A stretch of 64,000 bases of DNA, from the NCBI RefSeq assembly GCF_964204865.1, contig NC_135259.1:6210974-6274973 (forward strand). Direction: 5' to 3'. The notes below the pieces were generated by a model. The model saw only the letters and a list, made by a program, of their open reading frames with translations. It was not told the DNA's origin and searched no databases. Position numbers and translations under genes: made by a program. Shown here piece by piece: positions 38,201-47,200 of the stretch. How positions within the stretch are numbered: the first letter of the stretch is position 1; every line of letters starts with the position of its first letter. The stretch comes from Styela clava (taxonomy: Eukaryota; Chordata; Ascidiacea; Stolidobranchia; Styelidae).

Positions 38201-41200
38201 TATCAGCAAACGTTTCATGATGATTTTTATGTCTTTTTTATATCCAAGGTCGCAAATGATTCAAATTCATCAGCTCAAGCAGATGACAGTAGTGAGGAAG
38301 ATGATTCCAGATCACAACCTGCTAGTAGTAAAGGTAAAGAAATTTTCAGCAATGTTTTTTGTTCATTTTTAGTATGGTTTCCATAACCACCGTACCGTAG
38401 ATGGACAGATGACTTTTATGTTTTAAAATTAACCTCCTACAAATAAATTCATCTATTTTTTGTAGCTAAGTCATTGTCCATTTGAATTCTCCAATAAGGT
38501 TGTCTTGCCATTTGGCTAATTGTGTTAGGGAGTGCGCTTGACATTTCACCTGTTATCACTCTGTGGGTTTGCATGTTCCTGGGGGTGGCTGGACTTCTCA
38601 CCATTGTAGTATAACTGCCACCAAGTCCATGGATCTGGAATAAATAACTGGCTTAACTATTCCCATACAAGTCTTGGTCTGGAACATGGACGAGAAACTG
38701 TGATTTGCCCTATGATTGAGTCATCTATTCTATTGACTTTCCTCTTCTCTAGGATAAATATGACCTGTGCGGCTGTGCTATCACAAATTCAGTCATTCAA
38801 ACTTATATCGGTATTAAATCAAATCTATATGAGTTTGTTACATTTCAAAATTTTGCTCCTCAACAGATGATACGGATAGTACAATGTCATCCATGCTACA
38901 TAAACAATTGAGAGTCGACAGCGGAAACGAAGATATCAAATCGTCTAGTTGTGATGAAGAATATCCAACTAATGTTTGCAGCCCTCAACGTAGAGATGGT
39001 AAACAGTCATGGAGATCTCCAACCGTAAGACCAAAGAGAAGGCAACATTGTAAGTCTGTACTATTATAGGAAAATCATTGCAATGCAGCAGTTGTAATTA
39101 CTTCTCAGTAATATTCCACTTTCACGTGGGAGACATATTATACATAAACATATTTTGTATATATTGGAATGAATTCCTTCTAAATTTTATATGTCCCTCT
39201 TTTCACTTTATCACCAGTTTTCATCAAAAAAATTCATTTCAACTTCCTGGCCATTATGGAGGTTTAAAAATGTATGAAATAAATTTATTCAGGAAATGTG
39301 CTGTTGTAAATATAAGTATTTCTTCATGCGAGCAAAATTATGATTTATTTCACTATATTGGACATTGCTTCACAGGACAATTTAGAAAGTTCAAATTGGA
39401 GATAAAGCAAAAATCTAGAAGACATATTTATTAAATTATTTCAGTACGAATATCTTACACTCAAATAAAGAAATTTCAAGTTGAAAGACAAAATAAAATC
39501 TGCCTGATATTCAAGTTTTGATTTTTTGCTTTTAAAACTGCACAATGAAGTTGTTCTCAAATGAACATTTTTTTCTTTTATCAGGCATAACGAATGTGAA
39601 CAGTTCAGCTTCTGAAGAAGCAATGTTAAGTGATACGTCACCTCGACTTACGAGAAGACATGCAGCACATTTACCTCTTGTCCCATCATCTGGATCTGGA
39701 GCATCAACAGCTAGTAATAAACCAACAACATCATCATCAACTTGGATGTCCAGATATCCACCGAGTCCTAGTAGTGATAGGTAGAGTTGATTTTGTATCA
39801 TTAAATTGAATAGTTTTATCACTGTTATACCAACAGCAACAGTATGGATATGACAGATTAGTTTTTAGTCAGTTGCTCATCAACTGCATATTATGAAAGC
39901 CAACTCGAATGACATTTTTTTGTTATGAAGAATCGTTGAGAATTTCTTGTCGATAGTCGAATAGTCAGTTAATAAACAGCCTAATCATATTAACCCTGCT
40001 CTCTGGTTGTCAGTCCAGATTGATTATGAGAATAATTATTCGGTTATCCATATGCATATGAAGAAATTCAACCTCCATTGTGAAAGAGGAGGCTGTATCC
40101 GACCAGTGGTTGTGAAAGTGAGGAATCCAGCATTAATCATCTTGCACATAATTTTCTCCACTGGAATTAAAACTACTCCCACAGCTGGTAATCAGTGGTG
40201 CTATGACAAGCATGTTCCATCAATTACCTAACCCAACTTTTTCTGCCTCAGTACACCTACGCTTTTTATCTCGCCTAACATTACACCAAAAAATTAGAAG
40301 GTGAAACTCCATGCTTTCCAGACTGGCACAAGGCCTGTCTGCCTGTTTATCACCAGTTGGGGGACAAATTTAATACCTAGAGTCACAGAAGAACAACCAA
40401 GATCGCCATGGCGACCAATTTAGTCCCAATTTCAATCCTTGTTCCGCAGAACACTCTGAAGAAGTTTACGGAACAGTAATTTTCCACAGAACACAGTTTG
40501 AGAAATACTCATCCAACCAATTACTGTCTTTTTTAGTTCAAGCAATCATTCAATTAAAAGTGACGATTCTGAAAGTAATGATCTATCTGATAAACCTGGT
40601 CCAAGTGGTCAGTCATCAATAGCTCATGTACCTGCAAGCAGCAGTCCACAGCAATATCAACAGATGGTTGGACAACATACCACTACAGTGGTTGGATCAG
40701 GTGGAAAATCGAGGCCCGGAAACAACTTCAGAATGAAGGTAATATTATGTTGCTATGTACCCAATTGTTTTCTTTGTTTTAATTTTCATATTTGTTTCAT
40801 ATTTCATTCTAGAAATATTGTTCGCAATTTATTATAATCATGAGAATATTCTAAATCTGAATTATGTATTCAATTATGTATTATTTGTATTCAATCTTTC
40901 TTTGAATAGTATATATTTTGACTTTTTTTTAACCAGTGGTTCTGAAACTTTTATGTACCTTTTCCCTTTTATAGCACTGTATATAAGCATTAGCGATTAA
41001 TTAGTAATAATAGTACAGGCGGGTGAGATTGGTTGACTTTTCCTAATATTTAAAATATTTTTGGTCAGACGCAATTCGTGAGGGAAAAGTTTACGATAAT
41101 TCTGACTTTTCAGGAATGTGCTATTTTTGACAACTTTTCTACGCCCCTATTGTATCTCTTTCACCCCCTAGGTGTCGATATTTGCCCACTTTTAGAATCA

Positions 41201-44200
41201 CTGATTTATTAAACTTTACTCAATAGGATCTTACTTATCATGCTGCCTTCAACCTAGTTTGTGTGATGTGCTGATGAGTAACATTGCTAAGTTAATGTTC
41301 CATCTACAATCAATCCATTGGATACTGAACTTAAAAGTAAAGGGTGGTTAGCAATAGGGATTAATATATGGTCCCATTTTCAAACTGAATGACCTCTTCT
41401 GTAATCTGTATAGAGCTATTGGGCAGACATCATGTACAAGACTTCAAAAATACCTTCATTGGCAACATGAATGAGTATTAATATAACAACCGTAAGAAAT
41501 CAAATACTCTTGTGGATCAGAGTCTAACAATTTTTCATAAAACTATTTCAGTTCATACATGGTTTCAACTACACTTATAAATGACACTGTTGCTTTATCA
41601 TGATGTATACGATTCTATACATTTCTATTGCTTTCTTGACTCACCATTCTTGTTCGCACTCATTATACAGTATCTCACTTTATGTTTTTGTTTCAGAATC
41701 GTGGAAGAAATGCTGTTGTTGTGCCTGACGTACCGAACCAACCATCTGAAGCATCTGCTCACTTTTATTTTGAACTCGCTAAGACTGTCTTGGTAAAAGC
41801 TGGTGGAAATAGCAGCACGTCATTGTTCATGCAGGTTTGTCATTCTGCCTTTAAAATGATCTTGTTGACTTGTCGAAAGAAATTATTTATTTCTTAATTG
41901 CAACAGAGAGAATGTTTAGAGTAGACTTTTTGCACATTTAGTTTGCTTATCATATTGGTTACGAATATTTTTTATATAGGATTTATACACAAGATTATTT
42001 TTCATTTTAGCCACAAAATTCATCACAAGGAGGAGTGAATCGCAACTTACTTTTAGCTGCATTTGAAATTGGACTTTATGCTCTTGGGATGCACAATTGT
42101 GTTTCACCTAACTGGCTCAGTCGTACATATTCATCTCATGTGTCATGGATTACAGGTAAAGTTTACTAAATGTCCTTTACGCCGCCACTGGAAGATATAA
42201 GCTAATCATTGTTGACAATTGTTTGACGGAATTTTAAAAACCTTATGGGGTTAAAAACTATGAGAATGCGTCATAAATACACCTCTTTCATCACGACTAT
42301 TGAAATGCCGGCGCTACAGAAGTGTGTGTACCAGTATGGAGGTAACTAATTTTGTTCGCCTACTTTACATCAAGTTGTGTAAAGGGATGGAAGCCTATGG
42401 GCAGGGGGTATTTTGTCTAAACACAGACAGTCTCTGAACTCGTATTAGAACTAAAATCGGAATAAAATAATGGCCTAACCCTAACCTGGTACACATACCA
42501 TGTGAGTACCGAAATGTCTACTAAATATATTGACAATTTTGATACTGTTTGTTTGGCATTCAAAAGCTATCACAAACACTGTCGGTATATTTTTATGAAC
42601 TTTGACAACCTTTTGTTTAATGATATAGGATTAAAACCATATAATGCGACATTTCAATTTTTTTTTAAATTTTTATCATTACGCTCTATTTCAGGTCAGG
42701 CCATGGAAATTGGAAGTGCAGCTTTACAAATTCTAGTCGATTCTTGGGAAGGACATCTTACCCCAACTGAAACCATTAGTTTGGCTGACAGAGCATCTCA
42801 TGGTAGAGATCCTACTACAGTTCAAGTGGCTGCAGAACTTGCACTCAGTGTTCTCCCACATGCACATGCAGTTAATCCAAATGAGGTCCAACGTGCATTG
42901 CTACAATGTAGAGAGCAGGTATTTTGTAGATTTATGTTATGATTTAATGTCTTTGTTCAAAGACATCTTTTCCTCATTGATTGCTGCAAAAAAAGTTGGT
43001 GTTGTAATAATATATAAGACAATCATGATTTGGTTTGGGCAAAGTTCATTTTCCAACAAGGCTGAATGAAGATTAGCTAGAGACGACTCAAAAATGCGAC
43101 ATAAGCCGTTCCACAAGAAAAAAAATGAGAACAAATAAAACTACTTCACTCACTCATATTCATGAGAGCAAAATTAGTTGGATCAAGTGCGTTTTTCCCT
43201 TTTGGGGCATTGAGGTGCAAATATTTTCCCATCACCACTACCCTGGCCTAAACTATACAATAACGTGGCATACGATTACATAATAAGAACTTATTAAACA
43301 TCATATTTACTAATGTATATCACTACGTATCCATGACATGCTTACATAAATCTTATACATAGCTTTTGAAACACCATATATAGCGCTAGTCATCATCTGG
43401 GGTGAACGTTACTTTTTACTGTGGCCGTCCAACATTCAAAACACCAAGGGCCGTTCCGCTGATTATCACGACATCCCTAGTAAAGGTTCTAAAGAACTCA
43501 ATCCCATCACTGGGCAGCCATAATCAAAGTCTGTTCTTGACAATGACTATCATATGTTCTATCCCTAGAACGTTTTCAATCTGTAAACTTAGTCCTTTGG
43601 GAAAGTATCCATAAATAGATCACAATTTCTATGTAAATTAAATTTTAATAATCCCTATTTTCTTTATCTCACATTGTTCCTTTTTAGGGGACTGAAATGT
43701 TAGAGAAGGCAAATATTGCTGTAGAACAAGCTGGTAGAGGTGGTGGTGTGTATCCTGAAGTTTTATTTGAGGTTGCTAGAAAATGGCAGTGGCTTCATGA
43801 AAAGGTTTGTGTGTTTTAGTCTGTCTTCGTGGATTACAGATTTTGTGTTTACGCCAACTTCCCCAGTTTTCACTGGGCAGGATATATTGAAATTGTTCCT
43901 TGCCCTTTTTCAATTTAATCTGAACTACCACTGCACTCTGTGAAAAGAAATGGTAATTTTAATAAATGCTGGACAACTAAATTATATGATTGTTCTCTTT
44001 TGAAGTAGAAATCATAATTCATTCCCCTTTTTAACAATGATATGCTATACTCGTACAAAGATTTTGCTCCCAAATGTAGAAGACCAAATTTCGATATTCT
44101 AATTATACATGACGAATTTTTTTTCATCCTTCTAACCTATTCATGAATTTAATCATATTATATTTCATCTTGCAGACTCACAACAGAGAATCGAGGAACC

Positions 44201-47200
44201 CGAGTCCACCACAATATGTGGTGCCAACGTCTGTTGCTGGAAATATGCAACAGCAACCACAACCATATCCTTCTATACAAGTACCAACAGGTAAGTTGGT
44301 TATTGATTTTTGCCCAATATTCTCTGATATTCTGTTCAGAATTAGGTAGTCGATATGGGAATATTTAAATATCTCAGAATTCTAGGAATTTAATTTGATT
44401 TCTAATATTTCAATAATGGATAGTTCTTACAGCGCAAATGGCAAATTTTACACAAAATAAGTAACATTTCATAAATCAGGCATCCAGAATTAGTTTTTAT
44501 TTAAATAACCAAATTCCAAACTTCACCTTAATCTTAGCTTTGAGAACCTACAGATTCGTCATTCTGATAGAATAACAGGGGGACACAACAATTCAGCATT
44601 TCTTTATTTTATACTCATTTTTATTCATTTCTCCAATTTATCTTTTGAATACAATCTAGTTCAATTGAAATATACAATTATCTTTTGTGTGTTAATATCA
44701 AAGATCTGTATAATTTTTACAACAGTTAAATTGATTGTAGAAATTTAGATTCAAATAATTTTTGCGTTATGTTCAGGTGGACCAAGTATGGCTGTTCCAG
44801 TTACAGGGATGGTACTTCATCCAACGAGTGTGGTCACTTTCCAGGTGAATTATTTTAAACTTACAAATAAAATGAACTTCTTAATGTAATTTTATTTGTT
44901 CTATCTCATTGTGCGAGACGACATTGGTGAAATTTCTATGATCCAAACTAGTAAGACGATATTTGATCAAAAATTTTTTTTTATACTCGATCTGTATTAA
45001 CAAGTTGATTTTGATAGTGGATTGGCTACTACTACTTTTGAAATTAACCTTGCTTAGGAAGACTTGAATTTGTCATATTTTGCATAGCGTACTTAAAGTT
45101 GTCATGCTGCAGGTCAGTCAGTACGTTAGCGTTGCAATTGATCGTATATTTTTGATATGTTTCACCAGCACACTTAGGCTCACATTTTCAATCACTATAA
45201 GATATTGTTCCTACATATTTGATAAAAACAATTTTTCTTTTAGTCTGACAATGGGGTTAGACCCCATCAGCCTGTTGGAGTCACAGTTCACTCACCTGGT
45301 ATCCATCAACCTGTCACCCTCATACATCAACCAGTGACCCAGACCCCATTACTGCACCCAGCCGCCTTTTCTCCGAGTGCAGCTATCGTTACACAATCGG
45401 CAATTCCATCTCGTTCTCCACACCCTGTTTTGGACCCACAATATACTTTACCAAGAGGTAATGGGCATCATGTTGTACCACCCCACATCTTACCCAATGG
45501 GGCAGCTACAATGGGTCATCAACACCACACCTACACACCGGCGTCTATTCACCATCATGCTACTGGAATTAACTTGGTAAGTAGTGACTTTTAAAAGAAC
45601 AGACTTTCAACAGTGATGGAAATATTTTATATTTAAAGTAAAAAAATTTATTTTGTTTTGTCAAATTGGGCAATGAGTCAGAAATGGGAATACCACCTAG
45701 TTAAAAAAAATTGTGGTTGAGAATAAATTTATGTGTGTAAGGCGGCTTAATTATATGGCGAACCGTGGCCTTTCGTCTGATTACCAGTCCATGTCGGGTA
45801 TGGGATTAGTTAGCCAGTTATTTGTTTTCAGATGCATGGACTTTATGTATGTGACCCACTTATTGGGATATTCCTACACATATATTTGAATTGTGTCATT
45901 TTTTTGTGAGTTGCAAAAATTAAAAATTGTTTTGATACCCAATTGTACAGATGCTTTCTTTTTATGATAACCAGACATTAATTGTTTACAGGTACCGGTG
46001 CAACACAGTAATCGTCTCCACACTTTGCAGTATTGTGCAGCCAGTGGAGCTTATCTAGCTGAAGGTCCACATACACATCATCATCACACGGGTCATCAAT
46101 CCCTACAACTTGCGACTGCTATCGCACCAATCCCAGCAAATGCTCTACCTCTACATAACCACCCCACCTCTTACCAGGTAAGTTCTGTAAAACTTGGTGA
46201 TTGAAGATCGACTTTAATCAAAAATGGATATGCTATTGGACATGACATGTATACTGTATACATGGACAGTAATGGAACAATCGATTTGAATTTTCAAGTA
46301 CTCTTAATGGCAAACGAAGCAAATTCTTTATTCAATTAAGAAGTAATCAATACATGGCCTTTGTGTCCATACCTACAGAATTAAAATAATCAAATGCTCT
46401 GATGGATGATTTTCGCTTTTGATTGAAAATGTGAGCAAAGTTTTATTAATTGAAGTTATCATTTTTTTCTCATCTCTCTTTGAGTGTAAATTTCTCATTT
46501 GACTCTGTGAATTAGCTAGCATTATACTGTAGATACACAAAGTTCAAATTGACTGAATTATATCATAAGCTTAAGTTAAACAGAATGTTAAAACTTGTTT
46601 CTCATTATCACTCACAAAAGCAAGAATTGTTTATTTTCTCAATTAATACAAAAATAATTTATCCTTATTCTTTCAACAGCTCCAGAGTGCATTCCGAGTC
46701 AGTATGCTTGCTCTTGATCTGCTTGCAAAGAGAACTGAAGATCGACCAAATTCGAAATATGTTAAAAATCCTCCGTACACAAATAATGTTAAATGGTTAT
46801 TGAAGTTATCCATAGAACTTGGTAAGTATTCTAGATCTGGAATTCATCAAGTTTGGATGCAAATGGCCAAGTGGTTACAGCGGTATACAGGCCGTAATAA
46901 AATGGGTCAACAGTGCCTAAGTGGAAAAATTTCAATATTTCCGGAATATAATATTTTTTCCTGGCAGTAGATGCTTCTATCCAGTGTTAGGGCGGGATTG
47001 CATTTAAAAAGCTGTATAAATCATGAAAAAGAAATCCTAATGTAACTGGGTTTTATACAAGCCTCGTATGGAGTAGTTCCCTAACTTATCTTAACTTGTA
47101 TCACACTAAAATTGAACTCACATGATCCTGAGTGTGAATTTGAAATTACATATGGATAATGCAATACAGGTTTTAAGGTAATCATATTTTTATTGTCTCA